A DNA stretch of 64,000 nucleotides, taken from NCBI GenBank assembly GCA_964007475.1, contig OZ023273.1, positions 31,297,557 to 31,361,556 of the forward strand, given 5' to 3'. Shown one piece after another: positions 39,046 to 51,284 of this stretch (position 1 is its first letter; each line of letters begins with the position of its first letter). The notes below the pieces were generated by a model, which searched no databases, was not told the origin of the DNA, and saw only the letters and a program-made list of their open reading frames with translations. The stretch is from Hybos culiciformis (lineage: Eukaryota > Arthropoda > Insecta > Diptera > Hybotidae). The translations under genes and the position numbers were made by a program.

Positions 39046-39338
39046 TTAACACGTTGACGGACAGTTGCGTCTATAGCCGTCAAGTTCAAGTTCACTATGT
39101 GACATGACGGCAATAGCCGTCCAATACGAAACGGTCGTTTTTAGACACTGCGGCTGTAGCCGCAACCTAATTAATTAAAGGTTGTAGCCGCAACCTAATT
39201 AAAGGTGCTGAATTAATCAAAATTAAGTGTATTTAAGCAGAAAGAGTAAAACTATACTTCTAATATTCTAAAAATTACAAAAACATATAGTGTCAATTTT
39301 CGAATTTCACTTGTTTCTACTGTCCGTCAACGTGTTAA
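39046..39338. mobile_element. TTAA-flanked MITE, 285 bp (piggyBac- or Kolobok-type)
   Basis: TTAA at 39046-39049 and 39335-39338 brackets perfect 16-bp terminal inverted repeats, CACGTTGACGGACAGT and ACTGTCCGTCAACGTG. A TTAA duplication is characteristic of piggyBac and Kolobok transposons. GACGG or CCGTC recurs inside the left half, a possible binding motif. An internal direct repeat TGTAGCCGCAACCTAATTA sits at 39155 and 39183 (28-bp period). It contains GCGGCT/AGCCGC and GGTTG/CAACC hairpins. There is no transposase frame, so it is non-autonomous. The perfect ends suggest fairly recent insertion. Confidence 0.9.
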
Positions 39339-41069
39339 TGAATTTATTTTATTTTTTCTGAATATTTTTTTTTATTAAGTACTTATTCGATAATGGATTT
39401 TCTGAAAAAATGTTTAATTAAAATTTTCCCCAAAAAAAAAAAAAACAAAAAGCGAGTGAAAAATGGAACCTTTTTCTTTTTAATTTGATTTCCATATCCT
39501 CTTCATTAACATTTATAAGAATTACATTTCTTTAAGGAATATTATATAAATATACACATATTTATATTTTTTTCAAATAAATTTATACCAAATTGTGCAT
39601 AATAAAGCTCTGTACTTTGTGCGTAATTATAATTAAACGTTTCTTGAGAGATATAGTACTGATACAGTGTTTTTCTGAGAACATTTGAGAATTTGTTGTT
39701 ATGAAACTTCTCTCGGCTCGTCCTTTTTGCTCAACTAATGATTAACTAAATAAAAAGTCGAGTTTTGATTAAATATTTGTATACCTAAATAAATGTTTCC
39801 TAAAAAAATTAAAATCATATCGATTTTTTATTTTTATTAAATCATAAAAAACATTTCTATTTACATTTTTATTCAAACTATAATACCATTACTCTTGTTT
39901 ATACTTACTTTATGCTTTTATTATATACAATAAAAGCTTATAAATACAAATTATTTGCATTTTATCATTGAGTTGGAACAAAAAAATTAAAATTAAGTCG
40001 ATTCAAGGATTCTGTTTTAACTAATGTACTTTTTAGAATCTACTGTTTATTTTTAATATTTGCTTACAATAATATGCGACTATAAACATACTTCAAAATC
40101 AGCATAGAAAATGTTGATGTTGATATTCGATTTATCTTCTCATATTATAGTTATTCTAATATATTTTTAACCCTAATGGTACGCTTAATAAATTGTATAC
40201 AATTATTAGTATTATCTCTTTTGGAGTTGATGCCAAAACTTGCTTCTTTTTTAGTTTTCCAGATTTTTACGTTTTGTTGTTTTTTACGATTATTTTCAAG
40301 CTCTTTATATTTTTAATTATAATCTGAATAGAGAAAACTTTGAATTAATAAATTAATAATAATTTAAAAACTATTAAAACGTATTAAAATAGTCTATGAA
40401 TTAACAAAAAAAAACTTAAATTTTATTATTTACTAAATTGATTCTTATAAGGAGGACAATAAGAAGTTTTTATAAAAAATATACTTAATTCTTGAAATTA
40501 TTATGATTTTGAAAATACACAAAATACATAAAACATACTTTTCATTAAACAATAATAATTATTATTAATAATTTTTTTATTTTGAAACAAGAAATTATAA
40601 TCCAGCTTTTGCTTTTAACAAAAATTAATTTACATAAATTTTGTAATGTTTCCTATTATTCTTTGCTGAAAATGAAAAATGTGATTTGTAATTCAAATTG
40701 AAATATGCTTTGATTTTAATTAAAAAAGTTTATGAAATGAAAATTATGTAAAATTAAAAAAAAGAAATAGTTTTTTTTAAAGTTTTTCTATACATATATA
40801 AACATATATTTTTTTTTGTTCTCAAGCGAATTATTTTCATAATGAAATTCTGGAAAATGACCCATAAAATGACGGCATTCCAAGCTTAATGAAATAACAG
40901 AAAATTGATTTTAGAAAATTGATGTGTTGATATGTTGGAATTATTCGCAAGATCAGAATAATTTTTTTTTTATTTTTTCTTATTTGCAAAAGAGTAATTA
41001 CTTAAATCTGTTTTTGATTAAATAATTAAACAATTATACATTTTATGCACATCAAAAATTTTAATACTA
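39339..41069. other. AT-rich non-coding stretch
   Basis: No supported gene. Only an AT palindrome (AATAATAATTATTATTAAT region) near 40549-40570. Confidence 0.5.
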
Positions 41070-41160
41070 TATGTGAGTGGTCAGTGACGGTGTGATGGTG
41101 TGGTATGGTAGAGTGGTGGATTGAAATGCTTGACCAAGGTTAGAAGCCCAAAAACGTGCA
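41070..41160 (+). mobile_element. Possible degenerate tRNA-derived SINE head
   Basis: TGGTAGAGTGG (41106-41116) fits a box A. GGTTAGAAGCC (41138-41148) differs from the box B consensus at one position. The box starts are 32 bp apart, shorter than in most tRNAs. The G-rich GGTGTGATGGTGTGG just upstream is unusual here. Chance remains a serious alternative. Confidence 0.25.
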
Positions 41161-41244
41161 TAAGAAAATTAAAGCAAGTTATTAAAATTTAAAAAAAAAT
41201 AAAAATAAAAATAATAAGATAAAAAATTATATAAATTAATATCT

Positions 41245-41640
41245 CATAAATGAACTATGGAGCCCGCTTTCAACATTTCAATTCAAAATATTTTCCGAAC
41301 ATTTTTATATTTTGCGATCACTCTCTATTTGTATATAGGCATACCAAAATTTTTATGGAAATTCATTTTCGGAAACAGTTTGAATTCTTTGACACAATCG
41401 GGATCAGACCTTTTTTTATCGACGTCTATGTTCACAACAAACTAATTTTCATCAGAATCCACTCAAAAATGATGTATATTTTATATGAAGATAATTTCGA
41501 CCCTTCGCCGATTAAGAGTTTATTACTTTGTTTTTCGGACACGAAGAATCTTAGCTTATGATTGTTAGTTCAATAGTTACAAGCATCTTACGCCACAGTC
41601 AGAAGGACAGATGATCAGACGGACAGACAGAAAGCGAAAA
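41245..41640. mobile_element. Transposable-element remnant with GGACAGACAG block
   Basis: A GC-richer block ending CAGACGGACAGACAGAAAGC (41617-41636), a motif common in dispersed repeats of arthropods. A 103-codon ATG frame (41250-41561) has no recognised domain and probably reflects the repeat, not a gene. The class and exact ends are unknown. Confidence 0.4.
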
Positions 41641-41972
41641 CAAGTTTTTTTTTTATTTTTTAAAGGAAAACGGGCTAAAAATAATAATGATATGTTTTTT
41701 CCAAATAATTTTTCAAATTAGTGCGCAGCGACGCTTATTTTACTCTCAAAGGATTTATTACTTGCTATAAGAATAATTTATCGCTTTTTCAAAAATTTAC
41801 TACCAGCTTGTAAAAGTGCATTTTGTGTGTATTTTTTGCATACTATGAACGACGATTTTTCTCTATTCAAATTTGTTAATCTATAAGACTATTTCTTAAA
41901 ACTTAAAACTTTAAAAACTCGGATAATTATACAAAAAAAAATCACAAAATTTTACACAGTTAACTGTTAATA

Positions 41973-41994
<22 letters not shown>
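41973..41994. repeat. Microsatellite (AT)11
   Basis: Eleven uninterrupted AT units. Confidence 0.95.
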
Positions 41995-42003
<9 letters not shown>

Positions 42004-42880
42004 ATATAAATAATAAATTTCAATAAATTTATGCTTTCAGGACGTGCTAATGTACATTTCAAAAACTTATAAATTATTATTTAATTAAGAAAAAAAAAAA
42101 CTAGATTTTGATGTTTTTCCTTGTGGGTTAGGGTTTCAAAAAAGTCTACTTTTTTTTTTCTTTAAGGGAATAAGCTTAAAACATTTTTCATTATTATGTC
42201 AGAAATTTACTGAGGCATTAAAAAATTTTTAATTTTCAAAAAGAAAAACGAAAAAAATGTTTTTCTTGAAATTGGAAAAGTTTATTAAACAACATTATGT
42301 TAAAAAATTATTATTCGTTTAGTTTTTAAAATTTCAATAGCAGTGTAACGAAATTCTATTGCGTATTGTCAAGCAAATTTAACTTTTAATTTTAAAATAT
42401 ACATAGATACAACACTATTTAAATTTTTACCTTTTATTAAAAAGTTTGTCGGTGAGTGAGGAATTTTAAAAAATTCCTTTTTTCCACATCATATTTTATT
42501 GAAACTATATTGTAGATTTTAAAATCACGAATTGTCTTTGGAAAATTGTAGTATGTGGGAAATATTTGAAAAAATTTTTACATTCCTATCTGATAATGTA
42601 AGCAAAATTTAAATGCTTTTCTTGTTAATAAATTTTATTTCAATATCCTGTTAATAAATACTATTACTTGATTTTAACATAGGTTGTCCATAATGAGATT
42701 GAGAACAACAATATCGAATATATACTCAGTATATATATATACTTAGAATCTTTTAAAGTCCTCAAAGACATGTCAATATCCCAAAAATTTAATTTTAAAT
42801 ACTTATTGCACACATTTTCAGTAAGATAATTTCTTCATTGTTTTTATATGGATTTTCTTTATATAGGATAAAATTCCAGC

Positions 42881-42937
42881 ATCCTTCTATATGAAATCCT
42901 TCTATATGAAAATACAATCCTTCTGTATGAAAATATC
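42881..42937. repeat. Three-unit tandem repeat
   Basis: ATCCTTCTATATGAA at 42881 and 42896, then ATCCTTCTGTATGAA at 42917. The third unit is offset by a 6-bp AATACA insert. Confidence 0.8.
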
Positions 42938-45900
42938 ATTCTTTTCAAAATTATTTTTAGAAAATCAAAATGAAGCCAGAAAATTTATAATTCTAAAAAA
43001 AAAAAAAAATCTATATACCAATCCACACGTAACGTTAAGCAAAAAAAAATTTATATTTTTTGTGAAACTTTCCTCAATGATTCAATAATATTGTGTTGAT
43101 TTAAAGTTTGTGCTATTAAAATACATTTCTCTGGAGATAATTGAAATTTCTGTTCCATATAAATTTTATAGTAGTGTACAATCCACCTGAAACTGTACAC
43201 AAATATGACCTAATTTTCCCATTTTCTGTATTTACTTATCCACATTATATTTCCATTTTTCAAATGGAAAAGGAAACACTTTGGTATATTATTTTTTTTT
43301 AATTTTAGTTTTTTATTTTTTTATTTTATTTTTTTTTAAGAAAAATGTTCACATTTTGCAAGTTTTATGCTTTTAGATTATGCTCATTTATATGTTGTAC
43401 ATATACATGAATTCATATATACTGTTGTATATTATATTATATGTATGTACATGCATTTGGGAATTAGTATTATTTAGAGAGAAAGAGATGGAAAAAATTA
43501 CGGGAATTCAAATACGTAAATCACTGGATGCGGACATAAACAAAAAAAAAAAACTATTTTAAATTGATCTTATTTTTCATTCACTATGTATAATTGAAAA
43601 ATTACTATTTTTCAACACAATTTGGTAACATTAAAAGATGAAAGTATTGAAACAGTAAGATTCAGAAAACATAAGCTGAGATAAGCAGGAAGTTGTGAAA
43701 TATTTACAGATGCACAGTAAATAATTTTCTAGATATTATATATTTGCTTCCTTCGTGGGTTAAGATAACTTAAAAATTACTTCACAGTTCAAAATTCCAC
43801 AATTTCTTAATTTGCTGATTTCACTGGCTTTATTTTACTGACTACTTCTAAACAACCAACCAAATAAAAACGTCAAGTCATCGGATTTGCTTATGCTCAA
43901 AACAAAATTAAAATTAAAGCAACAAAACGAAAATTAGATTTGATTTACTGGGACAATCCAGACTTTCCGTCTTAATTGAAACAAACTGGTTTTCTCGTTG
44001 CGTCCGATTACTATATACATGCTTATTAATATGCAAAGTTAATTAGCTATAAGAAGCGACACATTTTTTTAAAGCTATATGTTCTAATATAATATTTTGA
44101 GGCCCAATCAATATTAATCAACTTTGAATAAATAAGTAAGAGATATATAATTTGAAATCAAAACAATAAACAAACAAAAAAAAATATAATTTTATGATGA
44201 TGAAATTTTATTAATTATATGTTTATGATTTGTGTTTTGTTTTATTTTTAAAATTAGGTAACATTCGTGGGGTTACGATATTTCTATGCTTTTTTGTACA
44301 AAAAAAAACCAACATTATATTCCCTTCACGAAAACATTATATGTAAATAGCTTCAAGCTTAAAAAGATTTCATAAATTTTCAATCAGCGATGAATTCTTT
44401 CTTACATCAAAGAATCGAATGTATATTTCGTATATATAACGATATACCACATGAAGGAAAATATTTGCTCTTGAGATCATATGCGCAACTTTTACTTTAA
44501 TTATTTTAATATTTTTTAACTTTTTTTTTTTATTCCTCCTATACTATATTTATAATGGGGTTTTTTCGGTTTTTTTTTCCTTCTTTGAAAGATAAAAATA
44601 ATTATTTTAAAACTTTACACTTGAATTATATGCTCTTAGAGCCATGGTGTACATATATATATATTCACTTTATGGTTAAAGTAGTTACGCTTTTTCAACT
44701 TTTATATTTTTTAATATAGCTAGTTTATTGACTTGAGAATTTGTTCTAAAATAAAAATAATAAATAGGAAAAAATGTCGATGATTTTGCAATTTTTGATA
44801 GTTGCAGTAAGATAAGGTTTTAAGCTTTTTTAAATATGTTAATGTTCGTCATTTAAAGTAACTATTAACAAAAAATTAATTAAATAAATTTCTCGTATAA
44901 TTTTACTTTTAAAAGTATAATATGGAAATTTAATTTGGTATTATATATAATATCTCTTTGATAGAGGTACGTTCTGTGCTAATATTTTTTTTAGTTTATG
45001 CCTTACGAGTTGCTTTTTTAGGGTACCTATTCTACTAATTTTATTTAAAAATTTTGCGATGTTTTTGTTACGACACCATGCTATGGAATATTCATAAATC
45101 ATTCCCTTTCTGTGATTTACTATATGATGCAAACAGTTTTTTTTTGGTATTTAGGTAGCGAAACATAATTATGATGACTTTGTAAAAACTGAATACAAGT
45201 AAATGAAAACTATTTTGGAAAAAGTCATTAAGATTTTGGTATAAAAACACTTATTATGTTGCTGTAAGGTAAAAGAATTAGATGTTAGCATTATTATGGA
45301 AGTTTTTGAAATGCATCATTATAACTATCAGCAGAGTATACAAATTGATAATAAAAAGTATATATTAACATGAATTCAGTCTGTCGGCCCCAATTTATCA
45401 ATTGCGTACATAGAATATGGATGCGGTTGTAAAATGTTTGATGGAATTTTGGTATTCGGATTAAAACTTCAAAGTCTAAGTGTTTTAAAATAATATTTTT
45501 ACGGTGAATAACATGGGGAGACTATTATAAAAAGTTATTTATGACTAGTGAAAATAATAGGATTCTCTTTATCAAACACAGAAAATCTGACATGTAACTA
45601 CAGTTGCGAAAGAAAGAAATGGTTTTTTATATTTTTCAAAATAAAAACAATTTTATAGATAATTTATTCGATCCTATTAGATGCAATAAAACTTTCCACT
45701 GCATACAATATTAAATTTCTGAAAAAACAAAAAAAAAACACCTAACTCTGTTTTCTTTGTTATTGAAAAATATTTTCCAATTAAACTTTTAATTTAACAA
45801 TAATTTCTAAACTAAGCGATTTTATATTAAAACGGTTTGCAACTACTGCTTTACCATATGATTTTGCATGTAAATTTTCCCTAGAGAGTAACATATTTTG

Positions 45901-46574
45901 CATAAGTTTTATTTAAAATGCAATATTAAAGCATATAATAAAAAACTAGGAGAAAAAAATTAAACGTTTTAAGTGGATATATGTTGCATTTTCTGTAGGG
46001 TTTATACTTTCAAAATATAAAGAATGCAAAATTATGTTAAAAACAGAAGCTGAATTTTATTTTTTATGCATTTTTATAATATTTCATATTTTTTTTTTTG
46101 AGGTTAAATTTAATGATGTAGGTGGATTTAAGATTATTATATGCGTTAAATATTAAAGGTGCACTATATTTTAATCAAAAGAGAAAATTTTTCTACAAAG
46201 CAGGAGTTTTAAACTTTTCCTGGCATTAGATAAGATAATGTTATTGTATAGAATGTGTATGAATAATCTGAATAGAAACAATGTTTTTCAACTACTTATG
46301 TAAAACATTATATAGAAAGCTATATTTTATTGAAACTTTATTATTATAATAAAAAATAATAGAAATAATAAGTGACATCACTGATACTTAAATAAAGAAT
46401 AGATTTTGCTTTTTTCATTTCATAATGGAAGGAAATTGACAAAAAAAAAGATTTAAGAATTCGCAAAAATTTTGACGGCATTTTATTTTAAGAATTTGAA
46501 TTGAATAAGATGAGTCTGAATTTTTTTAGAATGTAAAATCATACTGCGTTGATTCTCATGGAATTACTGTAACA
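42938..46574. other. AT-rich non-coding stretch
   Basis: No supported gene. A minus-strand open frame at 45102-44941 is listed separately. Slightly GC-richer patches at 43840-44000 and 45370-45430 have no identifiable structure. Confidence 0.5.
44941..45102 (-). other. Doubtful small open frame (53 codons)
   Basis: The frame begins with ATG at 45102 and is open a further ten codons upstream. It encodes a basic peptide (MIYEYSIAWCRNKN… ending LSKRYYI) with a less biased composition than most frames in the window. No domain, signal peptide or splice sites are seen. Chance, or a fragment of an old transposon protein, are the main alternatives. Confidence 0.1.
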
Positions 46575-46681
46575 GAATCAGAGGTAGCCTTCGTTGGACT
46601 CTGATTTGAAATCTTTAAAAACTCTATCAATGTTTTTAAAGATTTCATATCACAATCTTGAAGGAAATCAAACTTTGATTC
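46575..46681. repeat. Imperfect hairpin with 15-bp perfect inner stem
   Basis: GAAATCTTTAAAAAC (46608-46622) and GTTTTTAAAGATTTC (46632-46646) are exact complements around a 9-nt loop. The outer arms (GAATCAGAGGTAG… and …CAAACTTTGATTC) continue the pairing with bulges for about 30 more bases. The shape would suit a foldback remnant or a structured RNA. Confidence 0.6.
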
Positions 46682-47583
46682 ACTGACATTGATTCAATTA
46701 GATTGGAAATTCGAATAACAATATTATTTGGGTACTATCGTATTAGCACTTTCTGCACCACTGTATTGAAAAAGACAAACTAAAATTAAAAAAAAAAACG
46801 TTTCTTCTTGAATAAGAATTCAGATAAAATTAATAATATGATGCTTTTAAAATAGAGAATGTCTAGGATAAAGATATTATATAAAAATGTCCTTGGATAT
46901 TATTATTATTATATAAAAAAAATAAAAATAAAAAAATGTATAGAACTTTTCTTAGAATTTATAGCTAGATTTATAGTTGGCTTTTCAACCACAAAGAAAA
47001 TAAAATTAACAAACATAAATTGGAGGTAACATGGGATTAAAAATTAAAAAAATTATTTTAAGTTTATTAAATTTTATTAGATTAGATTCAAACATTTATA
47101 AATTTTATCTTTAATAGTTTCTTAATGAGTACAATAGTATGAAATTCAACTTATTGAGATACATAACTTCTATCCCTGTTTGAAGCTGAATAACAAAAAA
47201 TTAATCAAAAAATAATTATTTTATTTTTTAACGATTTCTAAGAATTCGTTGTCAATATGTAATTCAAAGGTGAACAAGAATAAATAAAATACCAAATTAT
47301 TAAATATTTTATTATTTGTTTATCGAATTCAAATTAAAATGTCAAATGAAATGATTTTTACCAAATTGCATTTAATATTCATTTACATTACATACACATG
47401 TATAATGTACATAATGTATATATGTACATTTTTTTTTATTATTATTTTCATGGGCCAATTATTTTTACCTACATTATATAAAAAAAAAAAATTCAATTTA
47501 TTTATCATAATTTTACTTATTTACAAAAGTTTATATTTTAAGAGCGCAAAAAGATGAAATATGTTTATGTTTACAGAAATTTT
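46682..47583. other. AT-rich non-coding stretch
   Basis: Nothing recognisable. Confidence 0.55.
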
Positions 47584-47689
47584 TTAAGGACTTTGTAAAC
47601 AATTTATTTTTTTTATAAATACTTTGTACCTATAAATTTTTTTTTGTATTTCATTCACTTGAAGTTTATTTTGTTTTCAAAGTCCTTGA
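47584..47689. repeat. Inverted repeat, about 20-25-bp arms
   Basis: AAGGACTTTGTAAACAA (47586-47602) pairs with TTGTTTTCAAAGTCCTT (47671-47687), one mismatch in 17. The match extends weakly into the T-rich sides. Spacer of 68 bp is AT-rich. It may be a small MITE remnant. Confidence 0.55.
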
Positions 47690-49961
47690 AAACTTAGGTG
47701 TGCACAATTTTTACAAAATTAAAAATATTTTTTTTTTTTTTTGCTTTTATACCTTTTTTATATTGTTATTTTTTTTTTTTTTGACAAACTTTGAACCTTG
47801 ATATGTAGAATAGAACTTTTTCTGTTAATTATAAACTCAAAATTTCTGCATTTATGTATTTTTCATTTGTTTGACAAGGAAAATAAAATGTTTTTCCAAC
47901 AGTATTCATAAAACATTTTCATAAATTTTTTTATAATATACCTAAACAAATAAATTGTGAATATAAAGACAGTGATTAGCTTTGTTGAACAATTTCTTTA
48001 TGATATTGATGTTAAGTTTAATGTTGAATTTTTTGTTAATCGAAAAAAAATAAATAATATTTCAGATTCAAAAAAAGTTATCTGTTTGTAATATCGAAAA
48101 TTTAATATCGGATCGAATTAGAAAATTGAATCTTTAGCTTTCATCATAAGTTCTTAATAAAATATCTATATTAAGTATATGTATTTGCCAATACGATTTA
48201 TTTTTGTTAATTAGATAAGTTCCTGGGTTAGTTGATCAGTCAACCGTAAGGTGTTGTTCACATGATAGCCTTCTTAAAAAATAATGGATTTATTATTCGA
48301 AAGAATTTTTCCATATAAGAAATAGAATATTAACTCTTCTTTTGAATGTGGTCTAACTTTAGTATAGAAACAAAATGTCAAAAGTATAATTATTCCTTTC
48401 TGGATTTATTTGCAAAGGACAAATATTTGTTTAGTACTAGTACGTAACAAAATACAAAAAATAAGGACAAAAATTGCTTGTTAAACAATATTTAACAAAA
48501 AGTATATAAAAAATAGATATTAAGTTCTGTACCTAATTTTAGAAAAAAAATATTAAATAATAAATTTCACTTTCAATTTTTGATGAAAAAATTAAGTTTT
48601 AAATTTAATTTGTTTTTTTATTAAATTTTCACTTTGTTATAATTTATATATAAATAAAATAATTAGTGAGGGCGTAAACAAAAATTAACTGGACCTTTTG
48701 ACTTAGTTAGGGATGAACTAAATGCATAATAATTTGTACGAAAATTATCAAAAACAAACTTAATGTTAAGAAGAAATTTGAATACAAGAACTTTATTTCG
48801 AGTTAATTATAACTAAATGTTCAATGATCAAGTTTTTGAAGGACGAAAAACCTTGAACATCAATATTTCATAAAAAATTAAAGGAGTTTAATAAAATAAT
48901 AAGTTATAGAATTTAGCATAAATATCATACTTATATAGTATCACGCAATTACGAGTAAAATATTTGTATTCCACAAAGAACTTTTGACAACATTTTTAAT
49001 AATTTTTCCTATGGTTTAAGTAACATGTGTAGGTACATGTGACAAATGGAAAATCTAACTTTGATTCCATATCTAACCCTGAGTTATAACTTTAAATGGT
49101 GATCATCATTTCATACTATTAAATTATTTACTTTTAATTTGAGAAATATCTTACTTGTTGCTTGAATGTAAAGACTCGCCTGAAGTAGCCTTGAAATGAA
49201 TATTAAATATAAAAAAAATATCTTAAATAAAGTTCACTCACTTGGTTGTTTACATACCAATTTGTAGATTATTCATATAACGTAAATCCAATCTAAGTAC
49301 ATTAATTTTTTTGTATTTTTTTTTTAAATCTTCCATAAATCAATATTCTGATTTAAGTAAATGTTAAATCCTTCTTAAATTCATTTAAATTTTCTGATAA
49401 AATTTATTCATAAAATCATTATTCTTTCCTTTTTTTTTTGTTAAAGTTATAGTAACAAGTATTTGCAAACTTTTCATAATCCATAAAATTGTGTTTAATT
49501 CATTAAAAATGTAAATTTATTCGTTAAACAAATATCTAGTGGAACACAGAAAAATACCTCCTGCCAATGGCACAATGGTCAGGAAAATTATAATTTTTTT
49601 TTTAGGTTTAGATATGAAAATTCTATGAAAAATGTTAATGGAAAGAACAAATTTGAGAAAAATCTTTTCAATCAATTCAATTTGTGAAAATTTTGTATTT
49701 AACGTTGATCAACAAATATATCTCAATTTAGTTAATAAAATTTAGTTTTATATTGTGAAAGTTTTAGCCATGGATGCTTCCGTTTTTAACACAGGAAGAC
49801 AGTGAATTATAAATTATTTTTACCGTATGCTTAATTATTAGTTTTTGTGCTAGTACCTACTTTTGTTATTATTTGTGAACATATTATTTGTTTAAAGTTG
49901 AATAATAGATTTTGTAATGTTCTTTAATAGGTTTTTTCATAGATTTATTATTATTTTAAGT
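47690..49961. other. AT-rich non-coding stretch
   Basis: No supported gene and no long repeat found. Confidence 0.5.
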
Positions 49962-50032
49962 TCAATTCACACATGAAAGCTAGCTTTCATCAACATTATA
50001 TATTCTTGCTGTAATGTGAATTATAATAATAA
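49962..50032. repeat. Perfect 18-bp palindrome inside an outer 8-bp stem
   Basis: ATGAAAGCTAGCTTTCAT (49973-49990) is a perfect palindrome. AATTCACA just left of it pairs with TGTGAATT near 50025-50032. The combination could fold as a branched structure or serve as a symmetric protein-binding site. Confidence 0.5.
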
Positions 50033-50061
50033 TTGAAGTCAATGCAACAAAAAAATAACAG

Positions 50062-50274
50062 TTAAATAAACTTTTGTGAAATCATATACTCTGCCTTAGA
50101 TGAAAGTGAATAATAAATAAATAAACGAACAGATAAAAGTAAAATAAATATAGGCCATTTTATTAAATTTTGATGTTTAAACCACTGAAAATAAAAGTGT
50201 TCTATACATGTACTAACACTCTCGAGATATAACTTATTAAACCTCGTAACGCGAACGCACCGTAATATTTTCAT
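50062..50274 (-). other. Doubtful small open frame (70 codons)
   Basis: ATG at 50274, stop at 50062. The peptide starts MKILRCVRVTRFNKLYLES and has a hydrophobic segment at about residues 42-55 (WPIFILLLSVRLFIYY). The 5' part lies in a locally GC-richer patch (50240-50275). No family is recognised, no start context stands out, and chance is quite possible. Confidence 0.12.
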
Positions 50275-50822
50275 GACAGTGTCTATTGCGTACAAAGGTT
50301 ACACACACTCGTTGTTTTTTTTAACTATATTCACGAAATCTGAAACATATGCTACAAATCTTCTTCAAAAGTCTTTTAAAGGTTTCTTATAATTGTAAAA
50401 ATATTTCAAAAAAGCTAAAAGATTTTTTTTGCTGTTACGTTCTGCAAAGTTTAAATATGCTCTTAGGATTTTCATTCCATTTATTTTTTTTTTCCTTAAT
50501 TTTTTTCTCACCTTTTAAAGTCGAAATGTCTTACATTTATCAAAAGTGCAAGAAAAAATACCTTTTATTTTCTATTGTTCTTAGAAAAGTGGTTTTTTTT
50601 TTGTACCAATTTTTCATTTACGTAATATGAATTTTTTTTTTTAGTCTTGCTTCCTCACAAAAGGCTAGGTGCATTTTTAAGTTTATGTTATATTTATTTT
50701 TTTAATTAATGCAAACTATTTGGTTTGGGTACATAATTTTTTTCAAACACTGAAGAATAAAATATAATTTAATTGAATGAACTGTAATATAATATATACA
50801 TAAATAATGTATGAAGCTAATC
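50275..50822. other. AT-rich non-coding stretch
   Basis: A 93-codon plus-strand frame here is dominated by F, L, S and K codons from T tracts and has no motif. Nothing else is seen. Confidence 0.5.
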
Positions 50823-51284
50823 AGCTTCGCTACACTTCAGGTTTCCAACCATGAATTTCATGGTTTGAAAATAGGTTGCCGAATGGAGTCACACACTTTA
50901 TAAAAGATGGTTTGGTTCGAAATTTAAAAAAAATTTTTTTTGTAAAATAAAATTTTAATTTTCGTAATTTAAAAAAAAAAATTAAAATTTAATTTTTGTA
51001 ATTTAAAGAAAAAATGAAAAATAAAAATAATGTTAAATTTTTTTTTTAAATATTTTGTTTTTTTTATTTTTTTTGACAACCGACAATTTATTAATTTTTT
51101 TTTTTTATATTGAAGCATTTTAAGGCATGATTTTTTCTGTAAATTTTCTGCAAATTGACAACTGGTTATACCTTTTTTTTAAATGCAATAAAACTATGTA
51201 GTGAAATTTCTAGAACACAGAACGAACCTATTTTTTGTGCAAAACATGGAATTCAATGTTTGTAACCTGAAGTGTAGAGAAGCT
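50823..51284. mobile_element. MITE with long terminal inverted repeats, 462 bp
   Basis: CTACACTTCAGGTT (50830-50843) is exactly complementary to AACCTGAAGTGTAG (51264-51277). The match extends outward to AGCTTC with one mismatch. It extends inward for a further 45 bp or so through the ATGAATTTCATGGTTTG and AAATAGGTT blocks. The left end holds a small hairpin, AACCATGA/TCATGGTT. The interior is A and T tracts. No target duplication was recognised, so the superfamily is undetermined. Confidence 0.8.

Noticed and set aside
41250..41561. 103-codon plus-strand frame
   Set aside because: Located in a repeat remnant that ends with a GGACAGACAG block; no recognisable protein family and an overlapping second frame is open as well.
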